NCBI GenBank assembly: GCA_014529385.2
Contig: CM043971.1
Location: 31,453,209-31,517,208, forward strand
DNA from: Adiantum capillus-veneris
Lineage: Eukaryota; Streptophyta; Polypodiopsida; Polypodiales; Pteridaceae
Direction: 5' to 3'
Length of the DNA stretch: 64,000 nt
Part shown: positions 21,529 through 35,170 of the stretch, one piece after another
Position numbering within the stretch: position 1 is the stretch's first letter
Layout of the letters: every line of letters begins with the position of its first letter
Notes under the pieces: model-generated
What the model was told of the DNA's origin: nothing
The model's input: only the letters and a program-made list of their open reading frames with translations
Databases searched by the model: none
Position numbers and translations under genes: made by a program

Positions 21529-22915
21529 ATGCGGCAAGTGCATGAGGTAGTTGAGAAAGGTATGGTTAGGCCTAGCTCGTCTCCATTTTTTTCACCCATG
21601 TTATTAGTGAAAAATAAAGACGGCACATATCGTATGGTTAGGCCTAGCTCATCTCCACTTTGTTCACCCGTGTTATTAGTAGAAAAGAAAGACGACACAT
21701 ATCGTACTTGTGTTGACTATAGAGCACTAAATAGGATCACTATCAAGAATAGGTTTCCTGTTCCACGGGTAGAAGACCTATTGATAAGCTACAAGGGTCG
21801 ACCTACTTCAGTAGTATTGACCTAAAAAGTGGCTACCATCAAATAAGGATAGTTGATCAAGACATTGTAAAGACCGCATTTTGCACTATGTATGGTCTTT
21901 GTGAGTACATTGTCATGCCTTTTGGATTGACCAATGCACCAGCCACATTTAACCGCTTGATGGAGAAGCTATTCAGGCCACACCGAACCTTTATGGGAGT
22001 GTTCTTTGATGATATAATCATCTACTCTAATTCTTTAGATGAACACAAGCAACACCTCCAGGTAATATTTCAAGTTTTACGAGAGAATAAACTTTATATT
22101 AATCAAAATAAGAGTGAGTTTTTCTTACAAGAGATTCAATATTTAGGTCACATTATCTCTCAAGATGGCATCCAAACGGATCCATCAAAGCTAGAGGTAA
22201 TAAAAGGATGGCCTAATCCAAGGAATGTGCATGAACTAAGAAGCTTTATAGGTATGTGTGCATACTATAGATGCTTCATAGAAAAGTTCTCACAAATCGC
22301 GGGACCATTACATGACCTAACAAAGAAAAATGTTGGGTATACATGGTCCATCAAGGAGAACAATGTGTTCAAGAAGCTTAAAGAGAAGCTTATCTCTCAA
22401 CCTGTGCTTACACTGCCGGATCTCTCAAAGCCATTTGAGGTCCAATGTGACGGTTGTGGTGATTGCCTTGGAGCTGTTTTCCTCCAAGAAGGGCACACCA
22501 TAGCCTATGAAAGTCGAAGGCTTGACCCTGTTGAGCAATCCCTAGGCATATATGAGAAGGAACTCTTAGCAGTTCTACATGCTCTAGACTCGTGGAAGCA
22601 CTACTTATTGGGGACTCCTTTCATTCTACGGACAGATCACCAAAGCCTTAAGTACTTCATGATGCAGACCAAGCTCTCCGACAAACAAATGAGGTGGGAA
22701 AATTTCCTTTTGCAATTTCATTTTCATATTGCTCACATTGCTGGCAAGCATAATCAAGTAGTCGATGCACTCTCTAGACGACCGAGAGTGAATGCGGTAT
22801 TCATAGCAACTCACAATGATCTATCTTCTATGATAGATGAGTACACTATCAATCCCGATTTTAGAGATGTGATTTCAGTCCTTCCACTAGGGAAGAAGGA
22901 AGAACCATGTTAGCA
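21529..22915 (+). pseudogene. pol: Element F reverse transcriptase and RNase H
   Basis: RT starts in a frame with EEIMRQVHEVVEKGMVRPS. A 72-bp in-frame tandem duplication (21560-21703) repeats the SSPF/LFSP-LLV motif block. CVDYRALNRITIKNRFPVP follows, and a frameshift near 21780 leads to YFSSIDLKSGYHQIRI, YIVMPFGLTNAPATF, VFFDDIIIYS (catalytic DD) and LGHIISQDGI. RNase H follows: FEVQCDGCGDCLGAVFLQ, KELLAVLHALDSWKHYL and RTDHQSLKYF. The 341-codon frame 21888-22913 is intact and holds most of RT and RNase H. It ends at a TAG, after which similarity to pol is lost, so integrase is missing. Confidence 0.9.
21560..21703 (+). repeat. 72-bp in-frame tandem duplication within RT
   Basis: Two adjacent 72-bp units, each encoding MVRPSSSP.xSPxLLVxKKDxTYR-like sequence, with several substitutions between them. 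Gypsy RT has only one such block. The duplication preserves the frame. Confidence 0.85.
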
Positions 22916-22971
22916 ACAAGATAACAAGGATACCATTTTTTGGAGCTCCCATGTAAAAACACTTATTATTT

Positions 22972-23539
22972 TTGATAACTCGGGAATATTGTCAATTCGT
23001 GGGGTTTGGAATGACATTAAAAGGAAAAAAATTAACATGGTTCCAAAACATTCCACCGAGGTCAATCATAGACTTAAACACATTAGCTCAAGGATTTGTA
23101 GCTGCTTGTTCCAAAACAGGGATTAAACACAATACGGTAGCTCAAATCTACAGCTTTAAACAGAAACATGGTGAGTCTATTAGGGATGTGCGACTCGAAT
23201 AAATCCAGATGCCCACGGCTAGAGATACTTGCAAAAGAACGACTAGTATCATTATTTTTTGAGGGATTGCTAAATAAAGAACTTCATGCTATACTCTATA
23301 GCAAGAAGCATAGAACGTTAGAAGAGTGTATGTTAGATGCTATTGACTTAGGAGACAGTTGTGATATTTTCAATGAAGAAGATGTCCCTAAGGATAACCA
23401 AAGTGAGAAAACAACATCCACTAAACCAGCTCAAGTGGGAACAGCTGCTGCAGCACCACTTTCAGTCATAGAAGACATGCTCAAAAGGATGAACGACATG
23501 ATGAATAACATGCAAAAAGCACCTATGAGGGGACCATGA
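22972..23539 (+). pseudogene. gag: Element G gag, capsid part
   Basis: Encodes FGMTLKGKKLTWFQNIPP, then FVAACSKTGIKHNTVAQIY and KQKHGESIRD, typical of the retrotransposon gag domain. A frameshift near 23196-23210 passes to CPRLEILAKERLVSLFFEG, LHAILYSKKHRTLEECMLD and a tail ending at a TGA (23537-23539). The N-terminus of gag is missing. Confidence 0.8.
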
Positions 23540-24863
23540 CAAGGGATACCTCAACAGGGACAACCAATTAGACCGCAAAAATGGTGTGCAATCGAGGGTA
23601 AATGGACTAACCATGAGACCAATGGAGTGCTACTATTGAACAAAGTATGATGGAAATGTTCAGTACGTGCCCATGAGACCACAAGGACAACCCATGTACA
23701 CATACCAGCCTAACATGGCATCAGCTCAAAGACCACTGATGGGTATGGAATGACCTCAATCCATGTTGGGTCAACAACCTCCATATCCAAGACATAATGA
23801 AGTGTCTGTAAAGTACATGCACCCAGAGGGAGTCATAGATGAACAAGCACTAGTGCCTGCTACACCCTATGTTGAGCCTAGTCCATCTACAGTAATGGTA
23901 GAAGGAGATTGGTATAATTCACATCCACCACCAATGGAATAACCTATGTCTTATGCTCCACTAGAGCTTGCACCAATGTATTATGTAGCTAATCAAGGTG
24001 TTAATCCTCCTATGGTAAGACCCATGGTTAAGCCAAGAATGGGAAACTGTCATAATTGTGGTGCAGATGATCATTGGAAAAATGAATGCACAGAGCCTGA
24101 CAAGAACCTCAAGCTGGTTGAAGCTTATTGCATACAATGTTGCAAAAAGGGAGGATACTTCCCGGAAGATTATCCAAAAAATCCTTTAAACAAGGGTAAA
24201 ACAGTAGTAAACGTAGTCCAAGTGATACCTAGTAGCTCATCTGAGAGTGAACTGATTGTTCCAATCAAGGTAATCACTAGAGCCCAGGCTAGGAAAAAGA
24301 AACATAACTCCTCTGATGATTCAGAGAATACAAAAATTGCCTCTCAAAAGACCAAAAGAAGAAGAAGCAAAAGATATGAGATGAGAAGGCACAAACAAAA
24401 GGCTGAAATCGAGGAGAAAGAAATTGGTTGATAAATTTTTTGAGCCTATTAATGTAGCCTTGGAAGCCTACCAAGCGAGACTTAAAGCATGCCAAAACAT
24501 GAAAAACAAATGGAAAAACTATTCTTCTCCAGACATGGAAGCAGCTAAGCTTGAAACTTATCAAAATTTGGTAAGAATCACACAAGAAATGCTGGAAAAA
24601 TAAAAACCAAGCTCGAAAGTATGGAAAAACCTGAGGATCTTGTGGTAAGAGACACTAGAGAAAAATCTGAAGTGGTGGTAGAACCCCACCTGGAAACAAA
24701 AGAGCCAGAACCCATAGTGCCAGGTAGCAAAGATGTTTTAGACGGAATTCCATTCGTAGAAGAAGACTGGCCAGGACACTTATGGGAAAAAGTTAGAGAG
24801 ATCAATGATAGGAGCCTAACTCTAAAGTCAACTCCTATAGAGGAAGTTTGGTTAGACAAGTAG
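23540..24863 (+). pseudogene. gag: Element G gag, C-terminal part with zinc knuckle
   Basis: After a degraded stretch rich in Pro, Met and Gln (23540-23945), an intact frame (23946-24431) contains a zinc knuckle CHNCGADDHWKNEC (CX2CX4HX4C) and a degenerate second one (CIQCCKKGGYFPEDYP, with His and last Cys lost). It ends in a very basic Lys/Arg stretch. An adjacent frame (24621-24863) is acidic and ends near EEVWLDK. At that point sequence jumps to integrase, marking an internal deletion. Confidence 0.65.
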
Positions 24864-24869
24864 GCAAGT

Positions 24870-25970
24870 TTGGCAAACAAGCACATTTCATACTTGTCAA
24901 AAAGACTATTAAATCCCATCAAATGGAAACCTCTTTATATCACAAATCTTCAAGTACCACGGCTTGCCAATGTCTATGGTGTTGGATAGAGATCTTAGAA
25001 TGACCAATAACTTCTGGAAGGGTCTCTTTGAGAATTTAGGTACAAGGCTAAACTTCTCTTTGGTCTATCATCCCCAAACGGATGGCCAAAATGAAATAGC
25101 TAACCTAACCATTCTTGATCTACTAAAAGCTTATGTCATAGAAGTAGACCAAAAGTCCCAATAGGAGAAGTACTTACCCTTAGTGGAGTAGCTTACAATA
25201 ACACTATACATACTTCCATGGGAAAAGCACCTTTGGAGGTGATAGAGGGAAGATCAAAAAGTCCAGTTCTACTCAAGGTACATGGGAAGATCTCCGCTGC
25301 AGATCTGCAAGAATCTTTCCAAAAGATTAAGGATGCTATATCCATCTCTCAGTAAAGGCAAAAGGCTGTTTTGCTGATAAGCACAAAAGCGCCCTAGCCT
25401 TTAAACAAAATGATTGGGTCTTGCTTAAGTTTCCCAAGACTCAATTAAGGCACACAACAAGCAAGAATCCTACAAGACACCAATAGTACCATGCTAAGTA
25501 AAGGCAAAAGGCTGTTGTTGATAAGCACAGAAGAGCCCTAGCCTTTAAACAAAATGATTGGGTCTTGCTTAAGTTTCCCAAGGCTCGATTAAGGCACACA
25601 ACAAGCAAAAAGGTACTATGTTCCCTTTTAGATTCATAGGCCAATCATTGAGATGACCTATCAACTCAAGTTGCCCAACCATTGGCTCATGCACAATGCT
25701 TTCCATGTGAGCCTATTAAAGCGTTACAAAGGAGAGCCACCTCAAGACGCAATCATTGAAGACCCACCAAAGATCGAGAACCAAGAAGAGGTGTTGCAAC
25801 CCAAGTCCATTCTTCGACATGAAGACAAGGTGTTACGAGGCAGTAGGACTATCCGCGATGATATCTTATCAAGTTTAAAAATTATCCTTTTGAAGATGCT
25901 AGATGGATACAAAGGCATACAATTAAAGGATAATCTAAACCTTTTCAATGCTTACAATGAATCCCTATAA
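24870..25970 (+). pseudogene. int: Element G integrase C-terminal half with chromodomain-like tail
   Basis: Starts within the core (GKQAHF-like, then HGLPMSMVLDRDLRMTNNFW with the second catalytic Asp, and YHPQTDGQNEIAN with the Glu). The first Asp is lost or beyond the deletion. After stops and a tandem duplication (25351-25613), the frame from 25653 encodes the C-terminal region: MTYQLKLPNHWLMHNAFHVSLLKRY and PKSILRHEDKVLRGSRTIR. The latter resembles the start of a chromodomain in chromoviruses. The order core-GPY/F-chromodomain is as expected for that group. Confidence 0.75.
25351..25613 (+). repeat. Imperfect tandem duplication of about 146 bp in integrase of G
   Basis: Unit 1 (25351-25496) and unit 2 (25497 to about 25613) both start AGTAAAGGCAAAAGGCTG and encode the same integrase segment (AFKQNDWVLLKFPK). 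A 3-bp difference and point changes separate them. Confidence 0.85.
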
Positions 25971-26326
25971 TAAGAAATGTAAATATGTATAAATGAACAA
26001 AGTTTTTATCTTATAAGACTCTCTTTTTCTTTCTTGTGCACACATGTTAATGAGTATGCATGCTTAGGATCATGTTTGTGGAGACGACGTCTCTTGAACA
26101 CCAAGTAGAGCTTTTCACTCTACTATGGAAGATTGATACGTACTAATGTGCATACATGCTTGCGGTAGCTAACACTCGCAAGCACCAAATGGACTAGTCA
26201 TCCATTCTGGGATGATGTCGTAGGGTAAAATAGAGGTCCTCTACCCGCTAGCAAACGGACTAATGACTGGGCTTTATCTTCTCTACCTCATAGTGGAGGG
26301 CGGCTATGATTTTAAGAGAGAGGTAA
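25971..26326 (+). other. 3' untranslated region and polypurine tract of element G
   Basis: Non-coding, ending in TTTTAAGAGAGAGGTAA (about 26310-26326), a likely polypurine tract just before TGTCATAA. Includes two paragraphs of similar text around TACTATGG/TCTCTACC but no ORF. Confidence 0.5.
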
Positions 26327-27068
26327 TGTCATAAAAAATAAATTTTAATTCTCCCAAATTATTTTATCATGCTAAACTGATCATTTAATATAGGGAAGTA
26401 CCAGGGGAGTAAAAGCTAGAATATTGGTAAGGCTGCCAAACCGGGATCCAAAGAAGGGAAAATTAGGATCCAAAGGGGGACAGTTTGCAAAGAGCAATGT
26501 GCTTCAATGGGGCTTAAAAGACCTAAGGTTAATCTCCATTAAGGCTTCCATAGGCTAAGGTTCCTAATTTTTAATTCAATTGTCCAAAAGCCCATGTAGG
26601 GGAAAATTGGATGGTCATGGGAAGACTAAAAAGTCTTCCCACATCCCTAGGAAGGAGGGGGCGAGCCCATAGAGGTGGACCAATGAGAACTAGGCTGGAG
26701 TAAATTTTGTCTAATCAATTAAAAAATACTTGATAAAAGAACCAATAGAAATTAAGCTCCCTATAAGACTAATGGATAGACTACCAAGGGGTCCAATGAG
26801 CATTCAGCAGCCCAATGGCTTGGCTGATTCCTATTGGCCAGAAGGTTAAGAGGTCCAATAAGAGTTTAGTTGAATTGTTTAAATACTTAAAGCTCTCACA
26901 AAAGGGAAAGGGGGACACATGTCCCAAGGCTAGCAATCATGCTTCTAATTTATGATTGGCTAAGCTTTACAGGGGCCAATGGGATGCCAACAGAAGAAAT
27001 TAGCAAGAGGGGTCGACCAAGATGAGAGAGAAGGTTGCTTTTTACTCTAACTCAATGCTACGGGAATG

Positions 27069-27103
<35 letters not shown>

Positions 27104-27279
27104 ACTCATGTATGCAAGAAGAACCCCATCTCCTTCTCCAAGCATTGAGAAGTAGAGGTCTACACCAACAACTCTTGGCTATGGAATGCAAATCCAACCA
27201 AGAGCCAAGCTTCAATGGCATGCTCATCTCCTCTACCATTCCAATTACTAAGCTAAGCTATGCTATTAGAATGATTATG
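26327..27279 (+). repeat. LTR-like unit 1 of element G (truncated)
   Basis: 953 bp starting TGTCATAAAA. It is repeated with moderate divergence at 27280-28357. It contains several CCAATxxxA-rich stretches and a (CA)n run at 27071-27099, and stops at GATTATG where unit 2 continues into further sequence, so it lacks the LTR 3' end. Confidence 0.7.
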
Positions 27280-28357
27280 TGTCATAATAATAATTATCTA
27301 ATTCTCCTAAATGATTTTCTCATGTTAAACTGATCATTTAATATGGGGAAGTGTCAGGGGAGAAAAAGCTAGAATATTTGTTAAGCTAGCAGACCGGCCA
27401 CAATAGGGGTCCAAAGGAGGGAAAATAAGGATCCAAAGGGGGGGCCATCTGCAAAAGAGAAATGTGCAACAATGGGCTTAAAAGACCCTAAGGTTCAGCC
27501 CATTAAGACTTATAAAATGCTAAGGTTCCAAAATTCAAAGGTTGTGTCTTAAGGTCAAACATTAGGGAAATTGGATGCTTTGTGTGTGTCCCAAAAGTCT
27601 TCATGCATCCCTACATAGGAGGGGACGAGCCCTAGTTGTAGGAGATGAGAGAGAAACTCACACATACACACACAAGATCCCTTTACAAAAAGGGAATGAG
27701 GGACACATGTCAGCTCCCTAGCCCAGATGCCCACAAGGTGTACTCAAATCCTATTGGATGACCTAGAGTAAATCTAGTTTAATCAATAAAAAAAAAACTT
27801 AATAAAAGAACCAATAAGAATTAATCTCTCTAGAAGACTATTGGACAGTCTCCCAAGGGGTCCAATGAGCATTCAGCAGCCCAATGGCTTTCCTGATTCC
27901 TATTGGCCAGGAGGCAAAGGGGTCCAATGAGAGTTTAGTTGCATTTATTAATTACCTAAAGCTCTCACAAAAGGGAAAAGGGGGACACATGTCAGAAGGC
28001 TATCACTTATGCTGCTTAATTTCCATTGGCTGAGGCTCGGGAGGTCCAATAGGATGTGAGCATGAGCAAATAGCAAGAGGGGTCGACCAAGAGAGAGAGG
28101 GGGCTGATTTTTCAAAGGCATTATTGACTTACACACACACAATCTATGTGTGAATCAAGAAGACTCTCTCTCTCTCTCTCCTTCTCAAGCTTTAATGGAA
28201 AGCTTACCACCTACTCCAAGCTTGTGAGAAGGGAGGCATACACCAACACTCTTGGCTTCGTGATGCAAATCCAACCAAGATCCAAGCTTCAATGCATGCT
28301 CATCTCCTCTACCATGCTAATTACTAATCTAAGCTATGCTAATAAGAGTGATTATGT
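27280..28357 (+). repeat. LTR-like unit 2 of element G
   Basis: Starts TGTCATAATA and is collinear with unit 1, with an extra segment around 27660-27720. It carries a (CA)n and a (CT)n run (28130-28180) at the position where unit 1 has (CA)n. The LTR probably continues beyond 28357 (AAATGTATATC...), with its end not located. Confidence 0.65.
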
Positions 28358-30437
28358 GAGGAAATGTATATCTTTCTCGTAAGAATACTCCTTCTTCCTC
28401 TCAATCTACTCTCATACCCCATTAGCTCTCATCATCTTCGAAGGTGTGTGAGGTCTTGGGTATGAGACCGTGAGGGAATTGATGTTGTGTTTAATAAGTG
28501 TTGTGCTTAGTGCTTGAAGTTTCCATCTTCATATCACTAGCTAGTATTGAAGGAACACAAAGAATTGTATTGTAAAATGTCTCTCTTGATGGGAGAAACC
28601 ATAATACAAATCCTTTTGGAGGGGGGACCGGCTCCATGCAAACCTAGTCCTCAACTGTTGTCAATTGCTTGATTTCTCTCTCTTTTGAAGTATTGTTCAT
28701 GCTATCTAACTAGGTGTTATAGTTTCTGTTGCTCTCTCCATTCTTCATCATATCAAGAAGGGTCCTAAAAGGATCTTCAAAGCTTACTTCAACCACTAAT
28801 GAGTTGGAATTTGTGGGTGTGAAACACCCATATTGTCCAGCTTCATGCCTCATGATACTGAGTGAGAAGTGGACTTTTTACAGCACATCTCATAGATTCT
28901 ATTGAGGAAGCATCCCTATGTAACTAAAGTAATGATTGCAATCAACACACTATTTGTCACCTATCTCTCCCTCTCTTTGGTGTACATAAACCTCTCTGTC
29001 CTCTCATTTACAATGTAATGCTTCCACTATGTACTTCTAATAGTGGGAATCCCCCTAGCCTCCCACATGGTGTTAGAAACTTGTTTCGATCCTCGAGATG
29101 TACTACCACTTAATTGGAGACAAAACCCCTATTGCAAGCACATGTGTTCTTCTTTGGTTTTTAATACCCAATGGAAATGATGGTGCAACTCTTAACATGA
29201 TGATAAAGACGACGGTCTCTTCTTCTGCTACAAGTGATACCAACCAACCAACCCTATTCTCAAGCCCCTAACACAAATGCGTAAGATGACCTTCTTGCAA
29301 TCGTAGCTGGAGCCCAAGCCTTTCCATGCGACTCATTACGTTGCCTTCCTTTGAAAAAAAACTCTTATGTTGAAGGAAAATCACTGCCCTATTGCTGCTT
29401 GGATGATGATGATATTGCAATCTGTTGCCTTTCTTGCCACCCTCAAAGATCCCCTGCTCTACTTCCAAGTTGCACACATTCATGTTGGAGCCTTTTTTTC
29501 TCATGCCAACACTGAAGTCAATAATGTACAAGTTTCCATTATTGCAACATATCTTGATTCTCTAGAGGAACCAATGAGCTTGCTCATAGTAAATCTTCAC
29601 CTTGGTGCGCTAACCAGCGCCCTTTCTTGCTTGGCTATCAACCCTAGATGATGAATCTCAAGGAAAATCACTTATTAGTTGCAATCTCACCAGCTACAAG
29701 GCTTCTTGCTTCTAGTCTTGGCAAAGCCTTTGGTTGGGATAATCAACAAAAAATGCCTAGAGAATATCATTCTTTGATGCCCAACATCATTTGAGTTTGA
29801 TGGAAGATAATATTTTTGATGAAATGGAAGAGCTGAACGTTGAATGTGTAGAGGACTCCAATCCTTCACTTGTACAAAATGCCAACCAACTCTCAAAATT
29901 TACATGTTATTCATCATCCCTTGTAAGCCCATTATTGGAAGCCAACCTCTTCATACCCACGGTATGCAAGAGGCGGTAAGAGAAGCAAAATCCTATGACA
30001 ACAAATTTTGTGCAAAAATTGAATCTCATGAAGACGGTGACCTACTTTATGTTTTTCATTCTAAACACTTCTTGGGTGTGATCATCCCCAAGATATGCAT
30101 GGTAACAATATCCAAGAACCAAAGGAAATCCTTTCTAGTTTACATGGTTGCAAATGAAGATGGAGATGATCTCAAAGCAGCAAATTATTTTCCAACTTTG
30201 TTGGTAATTTTCAAAAGGGCTCCCCTTATTTATACATTGGATACATTTAAAGATTATGATGTTTGTTTTCTCATCACATGAACCAAACTAGTCTCTTTTT
30301 GGAAGTGGATTCCCCCTCCTTGCTACCCATATGTTGATGAGGGTATATCAAGCCTGATTGCAACTATTGAAGCTCCCTGTGAAGGCCTTGATGTTGCTCA
30401 TGTTCTTGATGAAGTTAACGTTTCATTTGATGCCAAC
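28358..30437. other. Unassigned, probably LTR end of G and other decayed repeats
   Basis: The first few hundred bases probably belong to the end of the G LTR. Frames such as 29367-29651 and 29844-30281 have no recognised motifs and I do not call them as genes. Confidence 0.4.
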
Positions 30438-30841
30438 ATGGATCTATTACCTATTATGGACTTGATGAAAAATGGCCTCCTCATGGCCAAGGATACGAAC
30501 AATTCCCAATTTCCATCCTCAAATGAACCACACGATTAGTGGTTTTTGGAGAGGTTCTTCCTTTGATAATCATGTCGGCCAGCTGGCTCCCTCAAGGCCT
30601 GTTATGAGCATCATTCGGTAACAAAATGCCATTTGCAACATGGATCTATTGCCTATCATGGACTTGATGGCAAATGGCCTCTTCATGGCCAAGGATATGA
30701 ACAATTCCCAATTGCTATCCTCAAATGAATCCACACAAGCAGTGGTTTTTGGAGAGGTTCTTCCTTTGATAATCATGCTGGAAGCATGCTTTCTCAAGGC
30801 CCATTACTAGCATTATTTGATAACAAAATGCCATTTGCAAT
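30438..30841 (+). repeat. Imperfect tandem duplication of about 200 bp
   Basis: Unit 1 (about 30438-30637) and unit 2 (about 30640-30841) both start CATGGATCTATT and end AAAATGCCATTTGCAA. They differ by scattered substitutions and short indels. Both sit in non-coding DNA. Confidence 0.85.
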
Positions 30842-31469
<628 letters not shown>

Positions 31470-31553
31470 TTGCACACAATATTAATGAATTAATGTAATG
31501 AAAATGTCAAAGGACTCAGTGAAATGCTTTAGGATTTGAGAGAATGATACATG

Positions 31554-31704
<151 letters not shown>

Positions 31705-31845
31705 TTTCTTTGTACAAGGCGACACTGTATCTTCCCCCTCTTGAGGTCCGTTGTACTGTTGTGAAGGAAGGTGGACACTGGCTCCAAGCCCTATAAAACA
31801 GTGAGCTTTCCATGCTCACTTAGCATTGGGACTATGTGCATCTGT

Positions 31846-31846
<1 letters not shown>

Positions 31847-31886
<40 letters not shown>
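31847..31886. repeat. (GT)20 microsatellite
   Basis: About 40 bp of uninterrupted GT. Confidence 0.95.
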
Positions 31887-31890
<4 letters not shown>

Positions 31891-34119
31891 GTGAGTAGTT
31901 GTCTGTACATTGGGAATGTGAGGGTTTTACCTGCAAAGGGTTTAGTGTTAAGTGTCGGCTCTATGGCAAAGGGAAGGATAAGCAGGCTATTGTGGAGCTG
32001 GCCGCTTTGACTCAATCTCATGTGGCTTATGGCATTGATATGGACTACTGTCCGAATTGTTCAATGGTGCGTTGTGATTCACTTGTTGTTATCGTAATTT
32101 TCCTCATGCATATACTAGTATATGTACATGAATGGCAACTTCTACTGAACTGTTTGTATCTATGGCACTGTGTTTTTTTTCACATTGCAAGTTAGGTATT
32201 GCTATTTAAGCATGTGTATGAGCACCCTTTGGTGTGTGCGGATTTGGTTTTGTAATTTTCTTTTGAGTGTAGGGATATCTAACAATGCATATCTAAGGTT
32301 TTCCATAGGCATGTAAAAAAACATTGAAAGGTGGTATTCTCTTTCAAATATTGGATAATTGTTTCCTTGAATGTGGTTTTTTAAAAAAATGTGGGAAATG
32401 ATTGAAGTTCTTCTTAAAATACCTGGTGAATGACCCTATATGGTGGGATTGACCTACTTGTGGGTGTAAGACAGTGGCTTGTAAATTCTGGTAAGGCTAC
32501 CGTGGCGGTTGTACTATTGTTGTTGTGCCTCTGGGTTGGTTATCAAGCTTACCACTCCCACCGTTTTAGTGTTGTGTGTATAGAATTTTTGCAGGATTTC
32601 TCATATTGGCCGAATATGGTTGGTTGCGAACAGGGTTATGATTGAAGGTGGCCGATTATGGTTTTGAATATGGTTATGATGGGTTGTGGTATATGGTTGA
32701 TATGGTTGTATATGGGTTGTTCATGAGGCTATAAGTGGTTGCTTATTGCATCAATGTTATGGCCCTTGGCGGCACACGTCCCTGGCTTTTGGAAAAAATG
32801 AGGAAATATGGAATATCCCATCTATATGGATTATGATTTAGGGAATTAGTACTCATACTTACTACCTTACATGTAGTTTTTAACTCCGACTAAGGGGGGG
32901 TTGATATATATAACATTCCATTAGATTCCTTATATTCTATAAGATTCCATTTTTTTATGTGACAACTATAAATGGAACATCTCCCCATATTTTAGCTTCA
33001 GTGGGGATGCCATAACTTCTACAAATCCACTCCAAATTTGTCGCAGTTTGAGGATTTAGAGCCTATTCTCTAAGATCCTTCCAATGATATGTTGGTCGAT
33101 AGGGTTTTAAAAAAGCGTTTATGTACTTCACCAGGTTACCCACTTCATATGTGTTTTATTCAACTCCTTCATGACATGATTTAGAAAATAACCTCCCTAA
33201 TCACAATGGGACATCCAAATTGGGTCATAACATTTTCGTACAAAATCTTAGCTACTAAATTTTCTTTCAAGGGAGACACTTCCTCCCACTTAGTACAGTA
33301 ATCACTAGCTACCAGAATGTACTTGTTTCCTATATTCTTAGAGAGAAACTACAAGATGTTCTAGTGGGTGCTATCAAGTTGAAGCTACCTTTCTTTCAAG
33401 GTAGCGATGCTATGCCTGACATCATGAGTTTCGTGGACACATGAGAGAATCCTCAAGATCTTAATGAGGGCCAAACAAATGGCTTGTGTGCAAGGCAACA
33501 AAATATCACCTTATCGATGACGACCTCTACTGTAAGGGTAGGGATCATATTCTTAGGCGTGGACTACACGTATGAGTACTGTCACTGACCTAGAAAAAAA
33601 GTGGCAATTAATGCCAAACTCTGTAAAGTCAAGAAACTGGTATATGTAGCCCAATTCGAGGCTAAAATGCCTCATAAGACTCTCATCTCCGGCCTTATCT
33701 CATGAGAGATTGTAAAGCACAAGGGGCTTCATATGTTTTTCCTCCTTGTAAATGATTTCATCTCTGAATATATGATTAGCTTGACCTTTCTTATTATTTA
33801 TCTTTGAAAGCAATCTAGTTGGGACATCAATAACATGTGGGATACCCATGCATCACTTGCATACGATGCCAATGCTAAATAAAAGTTTTGTTGTTTCCAT
33901 GGGTGCAGGTGAGGCTTACCTTCTCAACTATGGTTTTCAAAGTTCCTTGGCTTGAAGATGGCGCATTTATATATCTTCAGGATCTTGATTCTCTTGTACA
34001 TGTGTATAATGTCTATTCTGTACTATGAATGGGAATTATACCACCTTTTCATTGACATAGTTTCTAGTGTCTTCCGTAATTTGAAAGGATTCTTTGGTGT
34101 TTATGCTATATTGTTTCTG

Positions 34120-34123
<4 letters not shown>
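31887..34123. other. Unassigned, AT-rich; degenerate TATGGTTG repeats
   Basis: Around 32610-32735 a degenerate array of TATGGTTG/GGTTATG units is visible. Between about 33030 and 33790 the minus strand has short coding-like stretches (for example KGQANHIFRDEIIYKEEK) that may be a decayed mobile-element frame, but I could not identify it. No gene is called. Confidence 0.35.

Positions 34124-34162
<39 letters not shown>
34124..34162. repeat. (CA)n microsatellite
   Basis: About 39 bp of CA. Confidence 0.95.

Positions 34163-35170
<1,008 letters not shown>

Larger units (their letters stand above)
14582..22915 (+). mobile_element. Element F: gypsy element (gag-protease-RT-RNase H), split by element I
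   Basis: Gag begins before 14893, is interrupted by the 5.2-kb element I and resumes at 20076 in register after one copy of the target duplication is removed. Zinc knuckle, aspartic protease, RT and RNase H follow in the usual order to 22915. Integrase and LTRs were not found. The coding parts carry several stops and frameshifts. Confidence 0.8.
22960..28357 (+). mobile_element. Element G: gypsy element with deleted protease-RT region
   Basis: Truncated gag (22972-24863) leads almost directly into an integrase without HHCC domain or first Asp (24880-25970). Protease, RT and RNase H are missing. A polypurine tract at about 26314-26326 precedes two tandem LTR-like units. Lineage differs from A-D and from F by sequence. 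Confidence 0.75.

Noticed and set aside
29844-30281. 145-codon frame in unassigned DNA
   Set aside because: No motif, no repeat copy to compare and ordinary length for chance frames in this DNA.
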